A stretch of DNA of 64,000 nt from assembly GCF_036588685.1 (NCBI RefSeq), contig NC_086379.1:19019862-19083861 (forward strand), written 5' to 3'. Shown in pieces: positions 32,006 through 46,400 of the stretch. Each line of letters opens with the position of its first letter. Positions within the stretch are counted from its first letter, which is position 1. Origin of the DNA: Mytilus trossulus. Its lineage: Eukaryota; Mollusca; Bivalvia; Mytilida; Mytilidae. The notes under the pieces were generated by a model. It made no database searches. It had not been told where the DNA came from and saw only the letters and a program-made list of their open reading frames with translations. Both the position numbers and the translations under genes were made by a program.

Positions 32006-32177
32006 TTAATTATATTTACTGCTTGACAAAAGTATCCATCAACAATTTAATGTATAAATAAAACTGACATGGAATCTTTATCAATACACTATAACTCAAT
32101 GACACAACCACTAAACGATATCTAATGATCCACATATTGTCTTTAGCAATATACAAGTTTCTACCCTATATGTCAAG

Positions 32178-32292
32178 CACAGGGGGGGGGGGGGGGGTTC
32201 CAACTACATGTCCCCATTCAAATGCATTGTTCGTCCAAAATAAAGGGAGGGGTTCCAACCCCCGGAACCCCCCTCTGGATCCGCGCCTGAAG
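32178..32292 (-). mobile_element. GGCGGATCC-type fragment with a 15-base G run
   Basis: Ends CCCCCCTCTGGATCCGCGCC. The interior matches the 73-bp unit at 21834 (GTTCCAACTACATGTCCCCA reversed). Confidence 0.6.
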
Positions 32293-32572
32293 CATACTGC
32301 AACTTAACTTTCTGGATTTGTTCATTATATATATCATATGCTCTGCTCATCAGTTGCTTGTTGAGCAATTTCTATGAAGTTTGTATTTAATTAGTGAAAG
32401 GTCTCGCCTAATTAGAATGAAAGAAAATTATTTTTCAGTTCAATTCTTACACAATTTAAACAACAAATTTTAGAAGGCTATATTGGATAGTTTATGGATT
32501 TCATGTTTAGAATGAATTCTATTATCTATCAAAAAAAATTGTAAAATAGTTTCAACATTTAAAATAAGTACT

Positions 32573-33576
32573 TTTTATACGACCGCAAATTTTGAAAAAA
32601 TTTTCGTCGTATATTGCTATCACGTTGGCGTCGTCGTCGTCGTCGTCGTCGTCAGTCGTCGTCGTCGTCGTCGTCGTCGTCCGAATACTTTTAGTTTTCG
32701 CACTCTAACTTTAGTAAAAGTGAATAGAAATCTATGAAATTTTAACACAAGGTTTATGACCATAAAAGGAAGCCTGGTATTGATTTTAGGAGTTTTGGTC
32801 CCAACATTTTAGGAATTAGGGGCCAAAAAGGGCCCAAATAAGCAATTTCTTGGTTTTCGCACTATAACTTTAGTTTAAGTTAATAGAAATCTATGAAATT
32901 TTGACACAAGGTTGAGGACCACAAAAGAAAGGTTGGGATTGATTTTGGGAGTTTTGGTTTCAACAGTTTAGGAATTAGGGGCCAAAAAAGGGCCCAAATA
33001 AGCATTATTCTTAGTTTTCGCACAATAACTTTAGTTAAAGTAAATAGAAATCAATGAAATTTAAACACAATGTTTATGGCCACATAAGGAAGGTTGGTAT
33101 TGATTTTGGGAGTTTTGGTCCCAACAGTTAAGGAAAAAGGGGCCCAAAGGGTCCAAAATTAAACTTTGTTTGATTTCATCAAAATTGAATAATTGGGGTT
33201 CTTTAATATGCCGAATCTAACTGTGTATGTAGGTTCTTAATTTTTGGTCCCGTTTTCAAATTGGTCTACATTAAGGTCCAAAGGGTCCAAAATTAAACTT
33301 AGTTTGATTTTAACAAAAATTGAAACCTTGGGGTTCTTTGATATGCTGAATCTAAAAATGTACTTAGATTTTTGATTATTGGCCCAGTTTTCAAGTTGGC
33401 CCAAATCGAGGTCCAAAATTAAACATAGTTTGATTTCATCAAAAATTGAATAATTGGGGTTCTTTGATATGCCAAATCTAACTGTGTAAGTAGATTCTTA
33501 ATTTTTGGTCCAGTTTTAAAATTGGTCTAAATTAAAGTGCAAAGGGTCCAAAATTTAAACTAAGTTTGATTTTAAC
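32573..33576 (+). mobile_element. HINE-like element, outer copy, 5' part (copy B)
   Basis: TTTTTATACGACCGC, then a long interrupted (GTC)n tract and the internal repeats. It breaks off at TTTGATTTTAACA, where the inverted copy C begins, and resumes at about 37880. Confidence 0.8.
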
Positions 33577-35422
33577 AACCAGATGCTCCGCAGGGAGTAG
33601 CTTTATACGACCGCAGAGGTTGAACCCTGAACAGTTGGGGCAAGTATGGACACAACATTCAAGCTGGATTCCGCTCTAAATTTGGATTGTGATTAAATAG
33701 TTGACACAGCATAGGTTTCTGACACAGAATGAATGTATTCAAATGAACTTAAAAATTTTTGTTTTCTCTTAGAGCAATTCACTATGCTGTTGAATATTAA
33801 TCCTCTCAAAAAAATGTTTGAAGAAATTTTCTTTTTATTTATGAAATTTCAAATGAGAAAAATTGAACCCAATTTTTTAATCACATCCCCCTTTCCCTTA
33901 TTCCAAAACTAATTTCAATTAAAATATTCTAATGGAGTTTGCAACAATTACTACTCATTTAAATACATCATAAAATATTAAGATGTAAAAAAACTGCTTG
34001 TTATCACTGAATGGTAAAGATTATTTTAATTTATCAGTTGGTAGTAAAAAGTGAATATACATTGTATATTGTATAACAAAGATTTAAGTTGATTCTGGAC
34101 AAAGAAAGATAACTCCAATTAAAAAAAAATTCTTGCAGATATTTCTTGCTTACTTTACTGGACAAAGAAAGATAACTCTTAATTAAAAAAAAATTTGCTA
34201 TTTCACAATATTGTGAAATAAGATATTTCTTGCCATTGTACAATACTGTGCAATTGAAAAGACTTGCTATTGCACAATACTTAATATAATAATTTTAGAT
34301 CCTGATTTAGACCAACTTGAAAACTGGGCCCATAATCAAAAATCTAAGTACATGTTTAGATTCAGCATATCAAAGAGGCCCAAGTTTAATTTTGGACCCT
34401 TTGCACTTTAATTTAGACCAATTTTAAAACTGGACCAAAAATTAAGAATCTACATACACAGTTAGATTTGGCATATCAAAGAACCTCAATTATTCAATTT
34501 TTGATGAAATCAAACAATGTTTAATTTTGGACCTCGATTTGGGCCAACTTGAAAACTGGGCCAATAATCAAAAATCTAAGTACATTTTTAGATTCAGCAT
34601 ATCAAAGAACCCCAAGGTTTCAATTTTTGTTAAAATCAAACTAAGTTTAATTTTGGACCCTTTGGACCTTAATGTAGACCAATTTGAAAACGGGACCAAA
34701 AATTAAGAATCTACATACACAGTTAGATTCGGCATATTAAAGAACCCCAATTAATCAATTTTGATGAACTCAAACAAAGTTTAATTTTGGACCCTTTGGG
34801 CCCCTTTTTCCTTAACTGTTGGGACCAAAACTCCCAAAATCAATACCAACCTTCCTTTTATAGTCATAAACCTTGTATTTAAATTTCATAGATTTCCATT
34901 CACTTATACTAACGCTATGGTGGGAAAACCAAGAAAAATGCTTATTTGGGTCCCTTTTTGGCCCCTAATTCCTAAACTGTTGGGACCGAAACTCCCAAAA
35001 TCAATACCAACCTTCCTTTTGTGGTCATAAACATTGTGTTTAAATTTCATTGATTTCTATTTACTTTAACTAAAGTTATTGTGCGAAAACCAAGAATAAT
35101 GCTTATTTGGGCCCTTTTTTGGCCCCTAATTCCTAAACTGTTGAAACCAAAACTCCCAAAATCAATCCCAACCTTTCTTTTGTGGTCATAAACCTTGTGT
35201 CAAAATTTCATAGATTTCTTTTAACTTAAACTAAAGTTATAGTGCGAAAACCAAGAAAATGCTTATTTGGGCCCTTTTTGGCCCCTAATTCCTAAAATAT
35301 TGGGACCAAAACTCCCAAAATCAATACCAGCCTTCCTTTTATGGTCATAAACCTTGTGTTAAAATTTCATAGATTTCTATTCACTTTTACTAAAGTTAGA
35401 GTGCGAAAACTAAAAGTATTCG

Positions 35423-35454
<32 letters not shown>

Positions 35455-35500
35455 CAACGTGATAGCAATATACGACGAAAATTTTTTCAAAATTTGCGGT
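33577..35500 (-). mobile_element. HINE-like element, inverted copy C
   Basis: Starts AACCAGATGCTCCGCAGGG (the complement of the 3' hairpin end) and ends AAATTTGCGGT, lacking the last bases of its 5' terminus. It is essentially identical to copy D 2381 bp downstream. Confidence 0.8.
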
Positions 35501-35957
35501 CCCAACAGTTTAGGAAAAAGGGGCCCAAAGGGTCCAAAATTAAACTTTGTTTGATTTCATCAAAATTGAATAATTGGGGTTCTTTAATATGCCGAATCTA
35601 ACTGTGTATGTAGGTTCTTAATTTTTGGTCCCGTTTTCAAATTGGTCTACATTAAGGTCCAAAGGGTCCAAAATTAAACTTAGTTTGATTTTAACAAAAA
35701 TTGAAACCTTGGGGTTCTTTGATATGCTGAATCTAAAAATGTACTTAGATTTTTGATTATTGGCCCAGTTTTCAAGTTGGCCCAAATCGAGGTCCAAAAT
35801 TAAACATAGTTTGATTTCATCAAAAATTGAATAATTGGGGTTCTTTGATATGCCAAATCTAACTGTGTATGTAGATTCTTAATTTTTGGTCCAGTTTTAA
35901 AATTGGTCTAAATTAAAGTGCAAAGGGTCCAAAATTTAAACTAAGTTTGATTTTAAC
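35501..35957 (+). mobile_element. HINE-like element, duplicated internal fragment
   Basis: A duplicate of 33120-33576 of the outer copy, lying between the two inverted copies. Confidence 0.85.
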
Positions 35958-37880
35958 AACCAGATGCTCCGCAGGGCGTAGCTTTATACGACCGCAGAGG
36001 TTGAACCCTGAACAGTTGGGGCAAGTATGGACACAACATTCAAGCTGGATTCCGCTCTAAATTTGGATTGTGATTAAATAGTTGACACAGCATAGGTTTC
36101 TGACACAGAATGAATGTATTCAAATGAACTTAAAAATTTTTGTTTTCTCTTAGAGCAATTCACTATGCTGTTGAATATTAATCCTCTCAAAAAAATGTTT
36201 GAAGAAATTTTCTTTTTATTTATGAAATTTCAAATGAGAAAAATTGAACCCAATTTTTTAATCACATCCCCCTTTCCCTTATTCCAAAACTAATTTCAAT
36301 TAAAATATTCTAATGGAGTTTGCAACAATTACTACTCATTTAAATACATCATAAAATATTAAGATGTAAAAAAACTGCTTGTTATCACTGAATGGTAAAG
36401 ATTATTTTAATTTATCAGTTGGTAGTAAAAAGTGAATATACATTGTATATTGTATAACAAAGATTTAAGTTGATTCTGGACAAAGAAAGATAACTCCAAT
36501 TAAAAAAAAATTCTTGCAGATATTTCTTGCTTACTTTACTGGACAAAGAAAGATAACTCTTAATTAAAAAAAAATTTGCTATTTCACAATATTGTGAAAT
36601 AAGATATTTCTTGCCATTGTACAATACTGTGCAATTGAAAAGACTTGCTATTGCACAATACTTAATATAATAATTTTAGATCCTGATTTAGACCAACTTG
36701 AAAACTGGGCCCATAATCAAAAATCTAAGTACATGTTTAGATTCAGCATATCAAAGAGGCCCAAGTTTAATTTTGGACCCTTTGCACTTTAATTTAGACC
36801 AATTTTAAAACTGGACCAAAAATTAAGAATCTACATACACAGTTAGATTTGGCATATCAAAGAACCTCAATTATTCAATTTTTGATGAAATCAAACAATG
36901 TTTAATTTTGGACCTCGATTTGGGCCAACTTGAAAACTGGGCCAATAATCAAAAATCTAAGTACATTTTTAGATTCAGCATATCAAAGAACCCCAAGGTT
37001 TCAATTTTTGTTAAAATCAAACTAAGTTTAATTTTGGACCCTTTGGACCTTAATGTAGACCAATTTGAAAACGGGACCAAAAATTAAGAATCTACATACA
37101 CAGTTAGATTCGGCATATTAAAGAACCCCAATTAATCAATTTTGATGAACTCAAACAAAGTTTAATTTTGGACCCTTTGGGCCCCTTTTTCCTTAACTGT
37201 TGGGACCAAAACTCCCAAAATCAATACCAACCTTCCTTTTATAGTCATAAACCTTGTATTTAAATTTCATAGATTTCCATTCACTTATACTAACGCTATG
37301 GTGGGAAAACCAAGAAAAATGCTTATTTGGGTCCCTTTTTGGCCCCTAATTCCTAAACTGTTGGGACCGAAACTCCCAAAATCAATACCAACCTTCCTTT
37401 TGTGGTCATAAACATTGTGTTTAAATTTCATTGATTTCTATTTACTTTAACTAAAGTTATTGTGCGAAAACCAAGAATAATGCTTATTTGGGCCCTTTTT
37501 TGGCCCCTAATTCCTAAACTGTTGAAACCAAAACTCCCAAAATCAATCCCAACCTTTCTTTTGTGGTCATAAACCTTGTGTCAAAATTTCATAGATTTCT
37601 TTTAACTTAAACTAAAGTTATAGTGCGAAAACCAAGAAAATGCTTATTTGGGCCCTTTTTGGCCCCTAATTCCTAAAATATTGGGACCAAAACTCCCAAA
37701 ATCAATACCAGCCTTCCTTTTATGGTCATAAACCTTGTGTTAAAATTTCATAGATTTCTATTCACTTTTACTAAAGTTAGAGTGCGAAAACTAAAAGTAT
37801 TCGGACGACGACGACGACGACGACGCCAACGTGATAGCAATATACGACGAAAATTTTTTCAAAATTTGCGGTCGTATAAA
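35958..37880 (-). mobile_element. HINE-like element, inverted copy D (complete ends)
   Basis: Runs from AACCAGATGCTCC to TTTGCGGTCGTATAAAA, so both termini are present. About 1.92 kb. Confidence 0.85.
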
Positions 37881-38699
37881 AATTAAATTCTTGGGCCTCT
37901 TTGATATGCTGAATCTAAACATGTACTTAGATTTTTGATTATGGGCCCAGTTTTCAAGTTGGTCCAAATCAGGATCTAAAATTATTATATTAAGTATTGT
38001 GCAATAGCAAGTCTTTTCAATTGCGCACAGTATTGTGCAATGGCAAGAAATATCTAATTTCACAATATTGTGAAATTGCAAATTTTTTTTTAATTAAGAG
38101 TTATCTTTCTTTGTCCAGTATAGTAAGCAAGAAATATCTGCAAGAATTTTTTTTAATTGGAGTTATCTTTCTTTGTCCAGAATCAACTTAAATCTTTGTT
38201 ATATACAATATACAATGTATATTCACTTTTTACTACCAACTGATAAATTTAAATAATCTTTACCATTCAGTGATAACAAGCAGTTTTTTTACATCTTAAT
38301 ATTTTATGATGTATTTAAATGAGTAGTAATTGTTGCAAACTCCATTAGAATATTTTAATTGAAGTTAGTTTTGGAATAAGGGAAAGGGGGATGTGATTAA
38401 AAAATTGGGTTCAATTTTTCTCATTTGAAATTTCATAAATAAAAAGAAAATTTCTTCAAACATTTTTTTGAGAGGATTAATATTCAACAGCATAGTGAAT
38501 TGCTCTTAGAGAAAACAAAAATTTTAAGTTCATTTGAATACATTCATTCTGTGTCAGAAACCTATGCTGTGTCAACTATTTAATCACAATCCAAATTTAG
38601 AGCGGAATCCAGCTTGAATGTTGTGTCAATACTTGCCCCAACCGTTCAGGGTTCAACCTCTGCGGTCGTATAAAGCTACGCCCTGCGGAGCATCTGGTT
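37881..38699 (+). mobile_element. HINE-like element, outer copy, 3' part (copy E)
   Basis: Resumes at AAATTCTTGGGCCTC, the point expected after the break in copy B, and ends with GCTACGCCCTGCGGAGC and ATCTGGTT. Together B plus E make an element of about 1.8 kb. Confidence 0.8.
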
Positions 38700-40260
38700 A
38701 GCTTTGTTTTATATCAGTTGCTAAACATTTCTGATTCTGTTGCTTGTCATACTCATAGCTTTTCTGATGGAAAATATAAAAATCATTTGTAAATGAAAAA
38801 TAAACATACATTTTGCTGCCATATTTGATTATTTAAAAGTAAAAAAAAATATTTTCTATGGATTTCTTTCCATTTCACCTTGTATATCTTTACAAATTTA
38901 TATTTTTTTATAAGGCCAAATAAAATAATATGTGTGTTTCCTTTTACATCTTTAAAAAAAAATAGGGTAAAAGGTAGTGAATTCTTTCTAATTGAAAAAT
39001 GACAAAAAAAAACACTTTAAGATAGGCTATTTTAAGCTTCAAATATCAGGTAGGTAGAGAAATAGGAAGCACACCTTTTATTTTATTTGACCGAATCCTG
39101 ACTTTTTTGGAAGCAACTTTAAGTACTGTCAAGAGAATATTTTATTTAAAGAATTCATCACTTAGACCGAATTGACCTAATGAGCAGAAATCCCTAATAA
39201 CTAGCTAGGATTGTGATTTGAAAGACATAATGGTTAGGGAGGTAGTTACACCTTTTTTTTTTTAAATTCATTAGAAATTTCATATTTTATGAACAGCAAA
39301 ATTTTAATAGCTTGTTCATCAAGGGGAAGTAATTCAAAACTTATTTGAATGAAAGGATGAATTATCTCCCATTATTACTTTGGTTGCAATGAATTATCCT
39401 GATTTCCCAGTGAAATAAAAACTCACTTATGAAACAACCCAGATAATTTCAATCCTCTAGATCTGATGTCTACAACAATAATCAGATAATTTCACTCCTC
39501 TGATGTCTACAACAATGCGTTTTGATATAACATTGCAGCAATACAGCAGAGAATGTGCAGAAAAATATTTATCTCCATTAAAAACTTCATTGTCCATGCA
39601 ATAAAAATAATAACTAATCCAAGAAATAAAATATTGAAAAAAAAATTCATGTGACCAGCATCACAGATAACAATGCGTATTCATTAATTGAGTGTTCAGT
39701 AACTTTTTATATTTTGAAGGATGAGCTATTCTATACTTACAACATTTGTAGATTCATTCATTTAGACATGTACTTTTCAATTATTTTTTTTAATTTGTTT
39801 TTAATTCCTTAATTTAAAAACAAATCACAAAACATAAAAGATTTTTTCAATAATACTTATAGTAATAATAAAATAATAAGATTCCCTTCTTAATTGCCTT
39901 TTTTCTGGGATTTCAATTTTTAAACTCCTGAATTTGGGTTCATCATGAATTTTAAATGTACAAGCCATAAAATAAATAGATTGATTTTGTCTGAACTTTG
40001 AAATCACTATCATAATTAAACAGCAACCTTTGAATGTATGAAAAACTATAGTAGCCAAAAATTGGATAAGGGACAAAAAGTAAGGGTCAGCAATATTAGA
40101 TCAATACCATGTTATGCTCATAAATTCTAATGGTTTATTGTAACCTAAAGCAATCACTTTTCAATATTTTCACAGGGGAGATAAGAATGGCACAAATTTG
40201 ATCAATCTAAGGGAGATAATTCAACTGGATAATACTGGAATTTTGCACAAATCTTACCTT
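38700..40260. other. MTTP downstream flank and 3' UTR
   Basis: No gene recognised. The right part (40.1-40.26 kb) is probably the MTTP 3' UTR on the minus strand. Confidence 0.4.
40134..40139 (-). terminator. Candidate MTTP polyadenylation signal
   Basis: AATAAA on the minus strand about 122 bp downstream of the MTTP stop. In such AT-rich DNA the hexamer is common, so this is only the nearest plausible signal. Confidence 0.35.
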
Positions 40261-40408
40261 TTATTCATTAGAAAACATTCCTGTACACATTTCTGAATTT
40301 TTCTCATTTATAAAGAATGACTGTGGTGATATTCTTGTAGATCTTTTAACTTTGTGTCTATATCTTTTCTTCAAAAATCTGGATTTTTCAAATTTTTCTA
40401 AATTATAT
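40261..40408 (-). CDS. MTTP: MTTP terminal coding exon 18
   Basis: 148 nt, 49 codons including TAA. YNLEKFEKSRFLKKRY and INEKNSEMCTGMF match the human C-terminus (HQENSEMCKVVF). No ER-retention tetrapeptide. Confidence 0.95.
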
Positions 40409-43400
40409 CTGCAAAAGAAATAATCTATGTAAATACAGTTGAGTAAAAGTCGGATAATTGAGTCTGCATATTTTCTATTGTGTATTTTACTTTTACAACT
40501 AAGGTTAAAATAAACAAATGGAGAGGCTTGTATGCACATAAAACTGAAATTGTTGATGCATCTGATGCCATAAAGAGCACATCAAAATCATAGTTCTTAG
40601 AACTTTAACGCAGGCGAGATAAAAATAAAATTGTGTAATATACATTACTTGGTGTTTAGGGGACAATTAAAGCCTAATTCTGGATGCAGGATTTTCCAAG
40701 AGCTGTTTTCTGCTTTTTAGTATGGTTGTCTTTTTGACACATTCCCTATTTCAATTATCTATTCTATCACTTACTTGTATTGTAATGGAGGTCTCATCAT
40801 TTGTAAACACATTTTAAAAGGCATATTTGAGAAATCTACATCTGTTTTAAAGTCTATAACTGCTTCTGATTCAGCTGTAAAGTTCATTCCTCCTTGTAAA
40901 ACTTCAGATTCTAACTTCATCCATCCATTTATAATCATAGCACCACTGCAAATAACACATTTGTCAAAAAATATAACAATAAAACATCTTTGGACAGTTA
41001 ACAATGTTTATAGTAAGACAATAATCATAGCAGATGCACAATTTTTTAACTATTTTTCTGAATCTGAAACAACTTATACCTTGAAATATAAAGTCATTTC
41101 ACATTAGAGTTTTACCTCTATTTTTTCTTATTTCCTTTTCAATATGGTACTACTAGAATAGAAATTCACAGTTTTTAAAAAATGTACAGTGTTGCACTAT
41201 AAAATATATATTAATTTTTTTTTTTCATACTTTTTCAAATATCATATTGTCATTTCTAGTTGAATTTTCATTATGTAAAAACTCAGGAAAGTTTACAATT
41301 TATTTAAAAAAAAGTTATATTGCTACCGATATTTATGTCCTGATAGAACTAGTTGCCATTTTTCTTAAAGCTAAGTTATGACTTATTTAAAACAATAAGG
41401 GCCGTTCCAGAATTAATTGTATGGGGGGGGGGGGGGGGGGTGTGTGTTCAGAAGGCACTTTAATTAAATTTTATGAATGGTTGTTATTTTAAGAAAAGTG
41501 ATGGAACTAATATCCAATTAAAAATTTATACAGGGTGGGGTCAAATAAAAAGTGCCTTCTGACATCCCCCCCTCCCCCCATACAATTTTTTTTGGGGAAA
41601 AGCTCTAATATATAATTTGTTTTTATATCATTTTACAGAAAAAAGCCTGATTCTTTACATTCTAATTCATCCTGTTCTTACATTTCTATCTAAACACATG
41701 GATACAAAATTTTGAAAATAATATTCTAAGTCAATTCCGATTCAGTATTATTTGTTGGATACCATTTTTTTGGATTTCCATACAGGGGAACAACAAATTC
41801 AAATTTTAAACACATAATCAATTTGTTCATTGGAATATATGCAGACTTTGAAAAATTTGCAAAATCCCACATCCATGAAAATGCAATTTCCCCCCTAAGT
41901 CAAGGTAATTGGTAACCATGGGAAAAAAAGAAACCACAATAATAAATTTCTGATTAAAATCAAGTTCTATACATAAGACTCACCTTGTTTTAATTAATGA
42001 GTTAGAGTTTTTGTACCATAAACTAATACTAATGCTGCCAGAGAGATCAATGGAGGCTACACCTGTCACTTGTACATCTATTATTAATCCATTTGATAAA
42101 TGTAGTTTCTGTGAATGGTCATGTAGTAAAAGATTTGCCTGAAAAACAAAAATTGAAAGTCAATACAAAAATTGTTTATTCAATAGGTAAGGAAAAGATT
42201 TTCGGAGTATATCTCGACTGTTGCTGGAGAAATAAAGAAAAATGTAGAAAACGCTTTGAGGTCAAAGAGACAGCAATCCAAGAAAACAACAAAACAATCT
42301 AATGGTCAGTGATGTCTTGGCAAACATTTGTAAAGGTAGGATACAGTAGAACTATTCATGTACTCACAAAAATATTCCAGGTTTTATTATATGTTATTAG
42401 GCCAATTAAAATTAATTGCTAGATTTTAATCCCTGCCCGCCCCTTTGAAATCGTCCCGCCCCGATTTTTTTTATTTAACCAAAATACGATTTCCGGATTT
42501 TGTTCATGTCCGTTACCAAGAACCATCTATAATTTCGTTTCATTTAAAACTTCCTGTTTCAATTTTTTGTATTTCTTCGAGTAATCTAACGAAAATGATT
42601 AAGTCGACATATTCTGCTGCTCTATGATGACAACATCATCTACCGAGGATAGAGATTAATAATGAGAAGGGCATGAAATATTCGAGTTACGAGTAACAAC
42701 CCCTCATTTGAGTAATCATTTCATAGTGCTAAAAACAATATTTTCTAAAAATGGGTCTTTTTAGTTAAAATGGCACCACTTTATAGAAAATGGAACAACT
42801 TCTTCCAAAGAACTATATCTTTATTACGGATTTTGAAAAAGTCAGAATTAAGCCTTGAAAAAGTCAGATTTTCTAAGTTTTCATAGGCTCGTATCTTCTC
42901 AGTAAATCAAGATAGGGATAATCATCTTTTAGATAATATGCTGATTTTTTCATGAATATGTGCCATTTTACGAAAAAAAATTAGTTTTTTAGCACTACCA
43001 AATGATTAGTCAAATGAGGGACTGTTACTCATTTGAGGAACAGTTCCCCATTTCGTGGGTTGTGCCCAACCTGTTATATTTACCCATGGCTGTTGACGAA
43101 CAACAAACACCCTCTGTATTACTGTCCCAATATCCTCAATTTAGTCATTAAACAACAACTACTTTTTGGTTAAGTAGGATTCCTTATACAACATGAATAT
43201 ACATTATACAAGCTTGTTTTCCACTAGCATATATATCCCGCAGTATGAAGAACTCTTGACTAGGATTTCGTATGTCAAAATAAAATTTAAAAAATAAAAT
43301 CCTCCCACCCGCCCCATTTAAAAAAAAAATTTGGATGAAAATCTACTAATTAATTTTAGTTGGCCTTAACAAATAAATTAATTTTGGATGTAACGCGTCT

Positions 43401-46400
43401 TCTGATTGGCTGACGTAATTTTGTTATGAGCCCATAGACATAATTAAGTCATGTGACCGTGACATCATCAACATTTTTTCATGGTTTTCTACGGTTTACA
43501 AAGGAATTTAGAATTAAATTATAAGAAATGACTGTAATATTTTTTCTGTCTATTCGAAATAACATAAAAAAATTGGTGCATACTGTTAAATAACTCGCTA
43601 CACGCGTTATTCAGTGTGCACCAAATTTTTTATGTTATTTCTTCATAGACAGAAAAAATATTACAGACATTCCTTAAATAATGCAATCTTGAAATAAGTA
43701 AATTAGATTATCTCCCTTTAATATGAAGTGTAAGGCTTGTATTCCTGCATAAATACCAGCAGGAGGTGATCTGCAAATGTGAAAATTTTCATCGATAACA
43801 TGCAAGCGGTTTAGAAGTGTTTTCTTACAGGAAAACAAACTGATTCTTATATGATTACAAAATTGGGTCATGAAACACCTGTAATTAATATTTCTGTACC
43901 TGTAATGCTGAGATTGGTTCAGAGGGTGCATTCCATACAGCCGACATAAGTCCTCCAGATCCACGGAAAAATTCTATTGGTCGTAATAAAACATCCATCA
44001 AAGATAAAGTCATGCCTGCAGTAGCCTCAGGTCCCCCTTCTGGTACCTCCTCATCTCCCCCTCCTATCAAGGCCTCTAAACCTTCTGCATACAGTTCAAA
44101 CTACAATATAAAGGCATATAACATTTAGACATGATATCAAAACTCTGTATTGTAATCATGTTTTGAATAATGAAAACATTTAATTCAAAAATTTGTGTGC
44201 TTTTATTATTGCAATCTTTAATCTGCCAACCTCTGAAACCTTGAGAGAGGTTGACCACTGAGAGACAGATTTTGGGAAACCACAGTTTCAAGCTGTACAC
44301 TTATATTTTCTACAAAACACCAATAAGAATTAATAAATATATATTTATTTCTTTAATTCATGGTTGTAATCTATACAAGTTCCCCCCATTTCCCCCTCTT
44401 TTCAGCAGAAATGATTTTCAATTACAAATAAATTGAACATAAAGACAACTGATCAAAGTTTCCAAATGATCATTGATTATTAAATAATTTTTATTATCGG
44501 GAGAGTCTATACTCTCTAATATGAAGTAACTTTGTTTTGTAGTAAGTGAGAAAAATGTGTGAAAGAATTTTGTTGGGAGGATAGTATGGATATATAGACG
44601 GAATAAGACAAGGTGATGGCAAAATAGCTCCCACTTTTATGGCGGAAATATATTATGCATCTAGTGCCAATATATACAGAGACTTACATTAAATACAGGC
44701 TGTATCATGGCATCATTATATACTCCGACATCCATACCACTTCTCTTCATCACACCAGTTCTAGCTGTCTCTTGATGGAGGTAGTAGGAGGAATTCATAT
44801 CTTTCATAGCTGAAAAATAAGTTTAGCAATTGAGGCTGAAACGTGTGTAATAAGCTTACGCTATGTGACAGTATTTATCCTTACCCATCGTAATTTTGAG
44901 AATTCAGAATGTGAAAATACTTTTCTTTGTTGGCATTAAACAATGTTAAATTTTAGAATTATTGAAAAGCATTTTCGATTTATAGAATTTATAATCTTGT
45001 GGCTTTATATATAGACACTTTTAACCTTGAATATAGTTAAAATGGCAAGGTGGCAGGCTTTAATTGTGATTTGTACAATTCAAATGAACTGTGATTCAGT
45101 CTATTGTTCCACTAGTTTCAAGAAACAATTTAATACCCTTACCTGCCATTAGTCCTGTATATGCACTTGATTTTCCTCTGTGACCAAAGAAGTTATAGTT
45201 GTTTATATCATATCTCTTCAAAGCTGTTAAAAATGATTCCCTGTGGATACAAAACAATCTATTACAGCAGAGACCAGAACAAATATGTATGTAAGCTGTC
45301 AAATCTATTTAGTGTAGATCTGTTTCTGAAGCTTTATATAAAACTCGTCCTGAATATGCATGAACTATTTGACACTGGACGTTAGGCAACCAACAATCAA
45401 TCAATTTATATAAAACTTGTTTGTTGTGATATTCTGGTTAATTTACATCAGGTTTTCTGGTACCTGAAGAAACCAGTTTAGAATTCAAAAGGTCTCATTA
45501 TAGTTTTGAACAGAACTGACTGAAAAATGACATTGACAAATTTGTAAACATGTATATTACATAACTTTTTTTGTTTTGAATGACTACCTATAATAAAAAT
45601 TTACATTAATAAATCTTTTAAAAAAAACATATATATTATATTATCTTTTTTGTTTGTTATTTCTGATGTTGAGGATGTATACTTCAATTTTGTAAATATA
45701 ATAAACATAAAGTATTGTGGCAATAACGTAAAAAGAATTCTAAGCTCTTTGTTTTCCAGGCAAAACAATACTTTTATAACACAAAACGTTCTATTAAATG
45801 AAAATAAATATTTACAATATGCATACCTGACATTGTTATTAGAGTTAACCATATCTAAAACTCTTTTCATGGTATATAAAGACAACTCAAACTCCTTTCT
45901 ATTGTCTAAAGCTGATTTTAATATACTATAGATTTCTTCTGGAGTAGGACTAAGCTGCACCAATAATTCAAGGGCAGCAACTCTGACACTGGAATCATAT
46001 TCTCTGGTAATCTGTAGATACATCTTGACCAATCTTACTTTTGCCTAAAATAAGAAAGAGCAAATGACTTATTATGTAGGAACTTTAGTAATGTAGACCA
46101 ACCTAAGGTTGAGGTAAAATTGAAATTGAACCTATAACATGCTAGATCACATGGTATCAACCAGAAAGAAATTCATCATTTGCTATACATATCCAGCTTC
46201 CCAGTATATGCTCCTTAATATACAGTTCTTAGAGAATCAAATACTAAAATTAAGTCAGCCTGGGATTTGCCCAACAGCCTCCTTAATTAGTGAGACTTCC
46301 AGTACTAATGAATATTCAGATAGGAAGTGAAAGGGACGATATAAAACTAAGACATTATGATAATGAGTCATATACTGTGCACCATCCAAATTTTTGCAAG

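Larger units (their letters stand above)
33119..37881. repeat. 2381-bp tandem duplication inside the nested element cluster
   Basis: 33119-35500 and 35501-37881 are near-identical direct repeats; only a few substitutions and a shorter (GAC)n in the second unit (7 versus 10 triplets) were seen. Each unit holds ~457 bp of the outer element plus a full inverted element. The join at 35497-35501 has 4 bp of microhomology (GGTC). Confidence 0.9.

Noticed and set aside
34034..36624. Two identical 69-codon frames at 34034 and 36415
   Set aside because: They coincide with the tandem-duplicated element and include AT-rich inverted-repeat sequence; no conserved protein.
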